Part shown: positions 44,720 through 53,076 of the stretch, one piece after another
Layout: each line of letters opens with the position of its first letter
Position numbering within the stretch: the first letter of the stretch is position 1
DNA from: Plantibacter auratus
GTDB lineage: Bacteria > Actinomycetota > Actinomycetes > Actinomycetales > Microbacteriaceae
Assembly: GCF_050587365.1 (NCBI RefSeq)
Contig: NZ_JBOBFV010000001.1
Location: forward strand, 682,001 to 746,000
Direction: 5' to 3'
DNA: 64,000 nt
Made by a program: the position numbers and the translations under genes
Notes under the pieces: generated by a model
What the model was told of the DNA's origin: nothing
Databases searched by the model: none
Seen by the model: only the letters and a program-made list of their open reading frames with translations

Positions 44720-44745
44720 CGCTGGAACACGAGCCGAGGGGGCCC

Positions 44746-47349
44746 ATGATGATCGATCCCACCGCAGGAGATCTGCCGCGTCGCGTCGTCGTGGTCGGCG
44801 GCGGCCCGGCCGCGCACCGTCTGGTCGATGCCCTGCACAGTCGCGACGCCGGGCGCACCATGCACATCACGGTCGTCTGCGAGGAGCTCCACCGTCCCTA
44901 CGATCGTGTGGCACTGAGCAAGCGTCTCGACGATGCGGCGATCGACCTCACGCTCGCGCCGACGGGTGTCTGGGACGAGCAGCACGTGTCGCTCCTGCTG
45001 GGCGAACGCGCCGAACGGATCGACCGCGAGGCCCGGACGGTGCACACCTCCCTGGGGAGGGTCGTCACATACGACGAGCTGGTCCTGGCGACCGGCTCCT
45101 CGGCCCCGGTGCCCGAGATCGACGGTTCGGAACACGCCCTCGTCTACCGGACGATCGACGACGTGGACCTGCTGGTGTCGGAGATCGAGCGCATCGGCTC
45201 CCTGCGAGGTCGTCCCGCCCGGGTGATCGTCGCCGGCGGCGGGTTGCTCGGGCTCGAGGCTGCCGGTGGTGCGGCACGGCTCGGTGCTGAGGCGAGCGTC
45301 GTGCACTCCGGGTCGTGGCTCATGTCCGCCCAGCTGGACGAGGGAGCCGGTCGAGCCCTCGGGCGCATCATCGGCGGCCAGGGCATCGGTCTGCACCTGG
45401 GGACGAGGCCCCGGTCGATCCTCGTGGACGAGCAGGGCGGTGTCTCGGGCGTGAAGTTCTCGAGCGGCCAGCAGGTCGACGTCGACATCGTGGTGTTCGC
45501 GATCGGGATCCGCGCCAGGGACGAGCTGGCCCGCGATGCCGGGATCGAGCTCGGTGACCGCGGCGGTGTCGTGATCGGGACGGACTGCAGGACGTCTGCG
45601 CCGGGTGTCTGGGCCATCGGCGAGGTCGCCTGCTTCGACGGTCGATGCACCGGTCTCGTCGCACCGGCGAACGCGATGGCCGAGGTCGTCGCGGATCGGC
45701 TGCTCGGTGGCGAGGCGGAGTTCACGACCGTCGACGACGCCACGAAACTCAAGCTGTCCGGTGTCGACGTCGCGAGTTTCGGCGACGCGCTCGCGCGCAC
45801 CGAGCACAGTCTCGAGATCGTGTACGCGGACCCGGCACGCGGGCTGTACCAGAAGCTCGTCATGACGGACGACGCCAAGACCCTCCTGGGCGGGGTCTTC
45901 GTCGGCGACGCCTCGCCCTACGCCTCGCTGCGCCCGCTCCTCGGCGCCGAGCTGTCGAGTGAGCCGGCCGCCTACCTGTCGGCGTCAGGGATCGAGGCAC
46001 CGGCCGGGGACGAGCTCCCCGACGCAGCGCTCGTCTGCGCATGCAACGCCGTCACCGCGGGGACCGTCCGCGACGCGATCGCGGGCGTGCACGGCGAGGC
46101 GTGCACCGAGTTGGGGGCGCTCAAGACCTGCTCCCGCGCCGGGACCCAGTGCGGCTCCTGCGTCCCGCTCGTGAAGAAGATCCTCGAGACGGAGCTGACC
46201 AAGTCCGGCATCGCCGTCTCGCGCGCACTCTGCGAGCACTTCGAGCTGTCCCGGCAGGAGCTCTTCGAGACCATCCGGGTGCTCGGCCTCACCTCCTTCG
46301 ACGAGATCCTCGCGCGCTACGGCACCGGCCGCGGCTGCGACGTGTGCAAGCCGGTGATCGGTTCCATCCTGGCCAGCCAGCAGGGTGGGTACATCCTCGA
46401 CGGCGGCCGGGGGACGCTGCAGGACACGAACGACCGGGCGCTCGCGAACATGCAGAAGGACGGCACGTACTCCGTGGTCCCCCGGATCCCCGGTGGCGAG
46501 ATCACACCGCAGAAGCTCGCGGTGATCGCGCAGGTCGCCACCGACTACGGGCTGTACACGAAGATCACGGGCGGTCAACGCATCGACCTGTTCGGCGCGC
46601 GCCTCGAACAGCTGCCCGACATCTGGCGCATCCTCGTCGACGCCGGCTTCGAGTCCGGACAGGCGTACGGGAAGTCGCTCCGCAACGTGAAGAGCTGTGT
46701 CGGGTCCAGCTGGTGCCGCTTCGGTGTGCAGGACTCCGTGGGCATGGCGGTCCACCTCGAACTCCGGTACCGCGGCCTCCGGGCACCGCACAAGTTCAAG
46801 TTCGGGGTCTCGGGGTGCGCGCGCGAGTGCGCCGAAGCACGTGGCAAGGATGTGGGGATCATCGCCACCGAGCAGGGCTGGAACCTGTACGTCGGCGGCA
46901 ACGGAGGGTTCCAGCCGACCCACGCGCAGCTCCTCGCCGGAGACCTCGACGACGAGACGCTCATCCGGTACATCGACCGCTACCTCATGTACTACATCCG
47001 GACGGCGGATCGACTGCAGCGCACCGCCAGGTGGATGGAGGATCTCGACGGCGGACTCGACCACGTGCGGGAGGTCGTCGTCGAGGACTCGCTCGGACTC
47101 GCCGCCGAACTCGAACAGGCCATGGCCGCCCATGTGGACGGGTACGAGGACGAGTGGGCGGCGACCCTCGCCGACCCGGAGCGCCTCCGCCGGTTCCGGT
47201 CCTTCGTCAACGAGCCGGGCGACGCCGAACCGCGACTCGCGCGGGTCGCGGAGCGAGGCCAGTACCGGCCCGCGACGACGGAGGAGATCGAGCGCGGCGA
47301 GGCCGTCTATCTCGCAGGGCCTACCATTCCAGTGAGGGAAGGGGCGTAG
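44746..47349 (+). CDS. nirB: Nitrite reductase (NADH) large subunit
   Basis: NirB reduces nitrite to ammonium with electrons from NAD(P)H through FAD, a [2Fe-2S] centre, [4Fe-4S] and siroheme. It has 867 residues: an FAD/NAD(P) oxidoreductase domain (VVVVGGGPAAHR near residue 14, VIVAGGGLLGLEAAG), a BFD-like domain with CACNAVTAGTV and CSRAGTQCGSC (about 429-470), and a sulfite/nitrite reductase core with SCVGSSWC and SGCARECAE (about 649-693) that bind siroheme-[4Fe-4S]. The ATG at 44746 is directly followed by ATG; GAGGGGG lies 3 nt upstream. cobA begins at the base after its stop. Confidence 0.96.
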   Translation: MMIDPTAGDLPRRVVVVGGGPAAHRLVDALHSRDAGRTMHITVVCEELHRPYDRVALSKRLDDAAIDLTLAPTGVWDEQHVSLLLGERAERIDREARTVHTSLGRVVTYDELVLATGSSAPVPEIDGSEHALVYRTIDDVDLLVSEIERIGSLRGRPARVIVAGGGLLGLEAAGGAARLGAEASVVHSGSWLMSAQLDEGAGRALGRIIGGQGIGLHLGTRPRSILVDEQGGVSGVKFSSGQQVDVDIVVFAIGIRARDELARDAGIELGDRGGVVIGTDCRTSAPGVWAIGEVACFDGRCTGLVAPANAMAEVVADRLLGGEAEFTTVDDATKLKLSGVDVASFGDALARTEHSLEIVYADPARGLYQKLVMTDDAKTLLGGVFVGDASPYASLRPLLGAELSSEPAAYLSASGIEAPAGDELPDAALVCACNAVTAGTVRDAIAGVHGEACTELGALKTCSRAGTQCGSCVPLVKKILETELTKSGIAVSRALCEHFELSRQELFETIRVLGLTSFDEILARYGTGRGCDVCKPVIGSILASQQGGYILDGGRGTLQDTNDRALANMQKDGTYSVVPRIPGGEITPQKLAVIAQVATDYGLYTKITGGQRIDLFGARLEQLPDIWRILVDAGFESGQAYGKSLRNVKSCVGSSWCRFGVQDSVGMAVHLELRYRGLRAPHKFKFGVSGCARECAEARGKDVGIIATEQGWNLYVGGNGGFQPTHAQLLAGDLDDETLIRYIDRYLMYYIRTADRLQRTARWMEDLDGGLDHVREVVVEDSLGLAAELEQAMAAHVDGYEDEWAATLADPERLRRFRSFVNEPGDAEPRLARVAERGQYRPATTEEIERGEAVYLAGPTIPVREGA

Positions 47350-48129
47350 ATGTCGGGTCCAGGCAGGGTCACGCTCGTCGGCGGCGGACCGGGCGATCCC
47401 GCGCTGCTGACCGTCGCCGCCGTCGAGGCCCTCCGCGACGCGGACGTGGTCCTCTACGACCGGCTCGCACCCCACGACGCCCTCCCCGAGCTCGCCCCGA
47501 ACGCGCTCCTCGTCGACGTCGGCAAGCGCCCCGGTCATCACCCGATCGGCCAGGACCGCATCGAGACGGTCATGGTGCGACACGCGCTCGACGGCGCGGC
47601 GGTCGTCCGGCTCAAGGGAGGCGACCCGTACGTCTTCGGGCGCGGCAGCGAGGAAGTCCTGGCCTGCCACCGCGCGGGCGTCCCCGTCCGCGTGATCCCG
47701 GGCGTCTCGAGTTCCGTCGCCGTGCCCGCGGCGGCAGGCATCCCCCTCACCCACCGGAATCTGAGTCACCTCTTCACCGTGGTCAGCGGTCACGCGCCGC
47801 TCTCCGACGAGGAACACCGTCACCTCGCCGGACTGGGCGGGACGATCGTCGTCCTCATGGGCGTCGGCACGCTGCCCTCAATCTCCCACGGGCTCCTCAC
47901 CTCGGGGCTCGCCGCCGACACCCCTGTCGCGATCATCGAGCGCGGCTACAGCGAGACCCAGCGCACCACCGTGGCAGACCTCGGGACGATCCTCCACGTC
48001 GCGGCGGCCGCCGGTGTGCGGTCACCGGCGGTCATCGTGATCGGCCACGTCGTCGCCTTCGCCTTCGACGGTGACGCCGAGGCCTCGGAACTGCTGGCGC
48101 GGGCCGAACGTCTGGGGGCATCGGCGTGA
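47350..48129 (+). CDS. cobA: Uroporphyrinogen-III C-methyltransferase
   Basis: This SUMT enzyme of 259 residues methylates uroporphyrinogen III at C2 and C7 to precorrin-2 with SAM, the first step toward siroheme. Motifs include LVGGGPGDPALLT at the N-terminus, VVRLKGGDPYVFGRG, PGVSSSVAVPAAAGIPLTHR and TIVVLMGV. It is only the methyltransferase module, without the CysG dehydrogenase/chelatase part. The ATG abuts the nirB stop (TAG-ATG) and its stop overlaps the HemD-HTH gene by 4 bp. Context says it serves NirB. Confidence 0.95.
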   Translation: MSGPGRVTLVGGGPGDPALLTVAAVEALRDADVVLYDRLAPHDALPELAPNALLVDVGKRPGHHPIGQDRIETVMVRHALDGAAVVRLKGGDPYVFGRGSEEVLACHRAGVPVRVIPGVSSSVAVPAAAGIPLTHRNLSHLFTVVSGHAPLSDEEHRHLAGLGGTIVVLMGVGTLPSISHGLLTSGLAADTPVAIIERGYSETQRTTVADLGTILHVAAAAGVRSPAVIVIGHVVAFAFDGDAEASELLARAERLGASA

Positions 48130-49289
48130 CCGACACCACCCCGCCGGCCGCTGACGCCGGCCCGGACGTCACGACCCCGGTTCCGGGATTCCGCGCGGAC
48201 CAGCTCGAGGGCTTCCGGATCGGGGTGACGAGCGACCGTCGATCGCAGGACCTCATCGACGCCTTCGAGCGGCGCGGCGCCACCGTCGTGCACGCACCGA
48301 CGCTGCGGATCGCACACGCACAGCACGACGAACCGCTCATCGACGACACGCGCGACATCATCGCCGCACGCCCCGACGTCCTGCTCGCCACGACCTCGTA
48401 CGGCATCCGACGGTGGTTCGAGGTCGCCGACGCCGCTGGACTCGGCGACGAACTCCTCGAGGCGCTGGCCGAGACGGCCATCCTCGTCCGTGGTCCCAAG
48501 GCACGCGGTGCCATCCGAGCAGCCGGTCTGAACGACGTGGGCATGAGCGACCGCGAGACCACCGCCTCCCTCGTCGACAAGGTCGTCGCCGACTACCCGG
48601 CCGGTCTCCGCGTCGCCGTCCAGCTCCACGGGTACACCGACGAGCGCCAGCTCGAACGGCTCCGTGCCGTCCACCAGGAGGTGCACACGGTCGCCCCCTA
48701 CCGGTGGACGGACCCCGATGCGACCGACGAGCGCGTGCGGCGACTCGTCGAGGCGATCGTCAGTGGCTCGCTCGACGCGGTCACCTTCACGAGCGCCCCG
48801 TCGGTCGTCGCCCTCTTCACGGCCGCGGAGGCACTCGGTCAGGAGGACGCCGTCGTCGACGCCTTCCGTCGCGACGTGCTGTGCGCGGCCGTCGGCCCGG
48901 TCACGGCGGCGCCACTGCTCGCCCAGGACATCGAGCCCATCGTCCCCGAGCGGTTCCGCATGGGGGCACTCATCCGGCTGCTGTGCGAGCATCTCGAACA
49001 GCACGCGATCCTCCGAGCCGAGACGCTGCACGGCCCGATCGCCATCCGTGGCGCCATCGTGGAGCTGCCCGGCTCGCGGGTCCGGCTCCCCCCGAACTCC
49101 CTCGCGCTCCTCCGCGCCCTCGTCCGTGCGAACGGAGCCGTCCTCTCGCGCTCCGCGCTGGCCGACGCGCTGCCCGCAGCCGCGGACCACCACGCGCTCG
49201 AAGTACAGATGAGCCGCCTCCGCCAGACGCTCGGCGTCCCCGGACTCATCAACACGATCGTCAAGCGCGGCTACCGCCTCGACGTCTGA
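48126..49289 (+). CDS. nnaR: Uroporphyrinogen-III synthase/winged-helix regulator (NnaR-like)
   Basis: This 387-residue fusion has an N-terminal HemD (uroporphyrinogen-III synthase) domain, about residues 28-275 (RIGVTSDRRSQDLIDAFERRGATV, AVTFTSAPSVVALF), and a C-terminal OmpR-type winged helix, about 300-387 (LPPNSLALLRALVRANGAVLSRSALADALP, QMSRLRQTLG, IKRGYRL). The same fusion is NnaR in streptomycetes and mycobacteria, where it works with GlnR on nitrate and nitrite genes. The GTG overlaps the cobA stop by 4 bp. Whether the HemD half is catalytic, or instead senses a tetrapyrrole, is open. The gene name follows the family and context. Confidence 0.88.
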   Translation: MTDTTPPAADAGPDVTTPVPGFRADQLEGFRIGVTSDRRSQDLIDAFERRGATVVHAPTLRIAHAQHDEPLIDDTRDIIAARPDVLLATTSYGIRRWFEVADAAGLGDELLEALAETAILVRGPKARGAIRAAGLNDVGMSDRETTASLVDKVVADYPAGLRVAVQLHGYTDERQLERLRAVHQEVHTVAPYRWTDPDATDERVRRLVEAIVSGSLDAVTFTSAPSVVALFTAAEALGQEDAVVDAFRRDVLCAAVGPVTAAPLLAQDIEPIVPERFRMGALIRLLCEHLEQHAILRAETLHGPIAIRGAIVELPGSRVRLPPNSLALLRALVRANGAVLSRSALADALPAAADHHALEVQMSRLRQTLGVPGLINTIVKRGYRLDV

Positions 49290-49411
49290 CGGCGGCCGGT
49301 CCGGCTCCTGGACCGCGGGCGGTCATCCGCCTCACCGGGGTGATGAGTGCCTGTGAGCAGGCGGTGATCCAGGTGTTACCTCGCGGGTGGGGCCCCGAAA
49401 CACGGCGTCGG

Positions 49412-49417
49412 TAGCTT
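49412..49417 (+). promoter_or_regulatory. Candidate -10 box (TAGCTT) of narK-nasC-nasB
   Basis: TAGCTT lies about 50 nt before the narK ATG, leaving a leader of some 43 nt with a GGAG SD. Short dyads at 49332-49343 and 49371-49381 lie just upstream. Confidence 0.4.
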
Positions 49418-49466
49418 CGGAGACAGCACACGTCCCGTCCCGCTTCACCGAACGCTCGGAGCAGCC

Positions 49467-50885
49467 ATGACCACGAACCTCGAAGCAGTCGACGCCCCAC
49501 CGACCACGGCGACACCGACCGTCACCCCGGTCGCCCTGACCCACCGCCCCGGTCGTTGGATCGACGGGTGGAACCCCGAGGACAGCGCGTTCTGGGACCG
49601 GGAGGGCCGCGGCATCGCCGGGCGGAACCTCCGGTGGTCGATCTTCGCGGAGTTCCTCGGCTTCGTGGTCTGGCAGCTCTGGAGCATCGTCGTCGTCATG
49701 CTCCCGACGGCCGGGTTCTCGTTCTCCACGGCCGAGACCTTCTGGCTCATCTCGATGCCGAGCCTCGTCGGTGCGACCCTCAGGTTCCCGTACTCGTTCA
49801 TGGTCCCGCGCTTCGGCGGGCGGAACTGGACGATCATCTCGGCGGGGCTGCTCCTCATCCCGTCCATCGCGCTCGCGCTGTGTGTGGGCAATCCGGACAC
49901 CCCGTTCGGCGTCATGCTCGTCGTCGCCGGACTCGCCGGGTTCGGCGGTGGCAACTTCGCCAGCTCCATGTCGAACATCACCTACTTCTACCCGCAGCGG
50001 GAGAAGGGCTGGGCGCTCGGGCTGAACGCGGCGGGCGGCAACCTCGGAGCAGCGGTCGCACAGTTCGTCGTCCCCATCGCGGTCACCGTCGGAGCCGCCG
50101 CCACCCTCAACCTGAGTCTCGCCGGATGGATCTGGGTCCCCTTCATCCTCCTCGCGATGTTCGGTGCCTACCGCTACATGGACAACCTGTCGTCAGCGAA
50201 GGCGGACCTCCGCGGATCCGCCGCCGCGCTGCGGGAACCGCACCTCTGGCTCCTCGCACTCCTGTACATCGGCACCTTCGGCTCGTTCATCGGCTTCGCG
50301 AGTGTGTTCCCCAAGCTCATCGCGGACCAGTTCCCCGACTTCTCCTCCTTCGCCGTCGGTTCCGCGTCGATCTCGCTCGCGTTCCTCGGAGCCCTGATCG
50401 GTTCGCTGGCACGCCCCTTCGGTGGGCGTCTCGCCGACCGCTTCGGTGGGGCCGTCGTCACGATGAGTGCGTTCGCCGTCATGGCCCTGGGAGCGCTCGC
50501 GGTGCTGTGGACCCTGCCGCTGGCGAACTTCTGGCTGTTCCTCGGCTGCTTCCTACTCCTGTTCGTCGCCGCCGGTGTCGGGAACGGCTCGACGTACCGC
50601 ATGATCCCGAGCGTCTTCGCGGCGCGATCCGGCCTGCGCGACGCCCACCACCGCAGCGGCGACGTCGGGACGCAGCGCAAGGCCGCCGCCGCGCTCGGGC
50701 TCATCTCCGCGATCGGTGCCTACGGTGGCTTCGTCATCCCACAGATCCTCGGGCTCTCGCACGGCGCGACCGGTAGCTACTCGGCCGCGTTCATCGGCTT
50801 CATCGGCGCGTATGTCGTCCTGTTCGCGGTCACCTTCCTCGTCTACTTCCGCAAGAACGCGTCACTCGCCGGCCAACGACTGTGA
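49467..50885 (+). CDS. narK: Nitrate/nitrite transporter NarK
   Basis: This MFS protein of the NNP family has 472 residues and about twelve membrane helices, plus a soluble N-tail of about 55 residues. The nitrate signature GGGNFASSMSNITYFYPQ and the second glycine-rich block ALGLNAAGGNLGAA are intact, and the substrate arginines of TM2 (TLRFPYSFMVPRFGGR) and TM8 (FGGRLADRFGG) regions are visible. Here it most likely imports nitrate for assimilation and may export nitrite. The ATG at 49467 has GGAG 5 nt upstream. It leads narK-nasC-nasB. Confidence 0.96.
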   Translation: MTTNLEAVDAPPTTATPTVTPVALTHRPGRWIDGWNPEDSAFWDREGRGIAGRNLRWSIFAEFLGFVVWQLWSIVVVMLPTAGFSFSTAETFWLISMPSLVGATLRFPYSFMVPRFGGRNWTIISAGLLLIPSIALALCVGNPDTPFGVMLVVAGLAGFGGGNFASSMSNITYFYPQREKGWALGLNAAGGNLGAAVAQFVVPIAVTVGAAATLNLSLAGWIWVPFILLAMFGAYRYMDNLSSAKADLRGSAAALREPHLWLLALLYIGTFGSFIGFASVFPKLIADQFPDFSSFAVGSASISLAFLGALIGSLARPFGGRLADRFGGAVVTMSAFAVMALGALAVLWTLPLANFWLFLGCFLLLFVAAGVGNGSTYRMIPSVFAARSGLRDAHHRSGDVGTQRKAAAALGLISAIGAYGGFVIPQILGLSHGATGSYSAAFIGFIGAYVVLFAVTFLVYFRKNASLAGQRL

Positions 50886-50922
50886 GCCGTCGCTCCACCC
50901 GCTCCTGACCGAAGGACCACGC

Positions 50923-53076
50923 ATGCCTCGTCCCACCGCCCCGGTGACCGACACCCACTGCCCGTACTGCGCGTTGCAGTGCGCGATGTCCCTCACCCGA
51001 ACGACGGCGGTGGACGGGGTCGCTGCGAGGCTCCCGGTCGACGTCGCCGGGCGGGACTTCCCGACGAACCGGGGCGGCCTCTGCAAGAAGGGGTGGACGT
51101 CGGCCGAGCTCCTCGCGCGGGGCGATCGCCTCACGACCCCCTTGGTGCGCGACGCCACCGGTGAGCTGGTCGAGACGAGCTGGGATGCGGCCCTCGACCT
51201 CGTCACATCGACCATCCTCCGCATCCGTGGTGAGCGCGGGGCGGACGCGATCGGAGTCTTCGGAGGCGGTGGCCTCACGAACGAGAAGGCCTACCAGCTG
51301 GGCAAGTTCGCCAGGATCGCGATCGGGACGAGCCGGATCGACTACAACGGCCGGTTCTGCATGTCCTCCGCCGCGGCAGCGGGCAACCGTGCGTTCGGGA
51401 TCGACCGGGGGCTGCCGTTCCCACTGGAGGACCTCGACGGTGCGTCGACCGTCCTCCTCCTCGGATCCAACGTCGCGGAGACGATGCCCCCGTTCATCGG
51501 TCATCTCGTCGGTGCTCAGGCCTCCGGTGGCCTCATCGTGGTCGATCCGCGCCGCTCGGCCACCGCGCGACTCACCGAGACCGGTCGTGGACTCCACGTG
51601 CAGCCCGCGCCCGGGACGGATCTGGTCCTGCTCCTGGGGCTCACGCACATCGTCCTCGCCGAAGGGCTCGCAGACGAGGCCTACCTGGCCGAGCGCACGA
51701 CCGGGCTGGACGGCCTGCGCCGCAGCGTGAGCGCGTGGTGGCCGGAACGCGTCCAATCCGTGACCGGCGTGCCGGCGCCGGTCCTCCGAGACGTGGCTCG
51801 TCGGCTCGCCGCCTCGGACGGCACCTACATCCTCACCGGTCGCGGCGTCGAGCAGCATGTCGACGGCACCGACACGGCCACCGCCGCCATCAACCTCGCA
51901 CTCGTGCTCGGACTACCGGGCCGGCCGGGATCGGGCTACGGCACGCTCACCGGCCAGGGCAACGGCCAGGGCGGTCGCGAACACGGTCAGAAGTGCGACC
52001 AACTGCCCGGGTACCGCAAGATCACCGATCCGGAAGCCCGCCGTCACGTCGCCGAGGTATGGGGTGTACCGGTCGAGTCGATCCCGGGTCCCGGGCTGCC
52101 GGCCGTCGCCCTCCTCAACCGACTCGGTGAACCGGACGGTGTGCACGCCCTCCTGGTCCACGGCTCGAACGTCGTCGTATCCGCTCCGAACGTGCAGACG
52201 GTCCGGGACGGACTCGGCCGCCTCGAGCTGCTCGTCGTCTGCGACTTCTTCCTGTCTGAGACCGCCGCGCTCGCAGACGTCGTCCTCCCGACGACGCAGT
52301 GGGCGGAGGAGGAGGGCACCATGACCTCGCTGGAGGGGCGCGTGATCCGCCGCCGGCGGGCGCTCGATGCTCCGGTCGGCGTCCGCAGCGAGCTCTGGAT
52401 CATGCACGAACTCGCCCGTCGTCTCGATGCTCCGGGCCGATTCGAGCTGGACCCGTCGATCGTGTTCGACGAGTTGGCGGCCGCATCCGCCGGAGGCCTC
52501 GCCGACTACTCGGGACTGAGCCACGCCCTCCTCGACACCGGGCTCGCCGCGTACTGGCCGTTCCCCGTCGGCAGCGGCGGCACGCCCCGGCTGTTCACGG
52601 AACGGTTCGCACACGACGACGGTCTCGCCCGGATCATCCCGGTCCGCCCCGCGACGGTCTCGGAGTCACCGGAGACCGGGGAGGAACTCACCCTGACGAC
52701 CGGACGCCTCCTCGAGCACTACCAGTCGGGCACCCAGACCCGCCGCGTCCCCGAGCTCGACGACGCCCGTCCCGAAGTCTTCGTCCAGGTCCACCCCGCG
52801 ACGGCGGCACGACTCGGGATCGTCGAAGGCGGACTGGTCGAGGTCTCGAACCGTCGGGGCACGCTGACGGCTCGAGCCAGTGTCGACGGCGACATCCGTC
52901 ACGACACCGTCTTCCTGCCGTTCCACTACCCGGGCGACGCGTCGGCGAACCTCCTGACGCAGGACGCGGTCGATCCGATCTCGGGGATGCCGGACTTCAA
53001 GCGCGCGGCGGTGCGGCTGCGCCCGGCCGCTGGCGCACCGCTGCCGGAAGCCACAGCGACCGGAGCCCTCCGATGA
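50923..53076 (+). CDS. nasC: Assimilatory nitrate reductase catalytic subunit (molybdopterin)
   Basis: This Mo-bisMGD oxidoreductase of 717 residues reduces nitrate to nitrite in the cytoplasm. The N-terminal [4Fe-4S] ligands are Cys13, Cys16, Cys20 and Cys54 (HCPYCALQC, GGLCKKG). The likely molybdenum cysteine lies in NGRFCMSSAAAA, near residue 147. The MGD domains include LLGSNVAETMPPF, TGQGNGQGGREHG and VLPTTQWAEEEGTMTSLEGR. No signal peptide is seen. It lacks the C-terminal BFD domain present in some NasA proteins; that domain is on the next gene. The ATG is at 50923; its stop overlaps nasB by 4 bp. Confidence 0.95.
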   Translation: MPRPTAPVTDTHCPYCALQCAMSLTRTTAVDGVAARLPVDVAGRDFPTNRGGLCKKGWTSAELLARGDRLTTPLVRDATGELVETSWDAALDLVTSTILRIRGERGADAIGVFGGGGLTNEKAYQLGKFARIAIGTSRIDYNGRFCMSSAAAAGNRAFGIDRGLPFPLEDLDGASTVLLLGSNVAETMPPFIGHLVGAQASGGLIVVDPRRSATARLTETGRGLHVQPAPGTDLVLLLGLTHIVLAEGLADEAYLAERTTGLDGLRRSVSAWWPERVQSVTGVPAPVLRDVARRLAASDGTYILTGRGVEQHVDGTDTATAAINLALVLGLPGRPGSGYGTLTGQGNGQGGREHGQKCDQLPGYRKITDPEARRHVAEVWGVPVESIPGPGLPAVALLNRLGEPDGVHALLVHGSNVVVSAPNVQTVRDGLGRLELLVVCDFFLSETAALADVVLPTTQWAEEEGTMTSLEGRVIRRRRALDAPVGVRSELWIMHELARRLDAPGRFELDPSIVFDELAAASAGGLADYSGLSHALLDTGLAAYWPFPVGSGGTPRLFTERFAHDDGLARIIPVRPATVSESPETGEELTLTTGRLLEHYQSGTQTRRVPELDDARPEVFVQVHPATAARLGIVEGGLVEVSNRRGTLTARASVDGDIRHDTVFLPFHYPGDASANLLTQDAVDPISGMPDFKRAAVRLRPAAGAPLPEATATGALR

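Noticed and set aside
45985..47823. 612-codon minus-strand frame opposite nirB
   Set aside because: It is a shadow frame. NirB has all its cofactor motifs on the plus strand.
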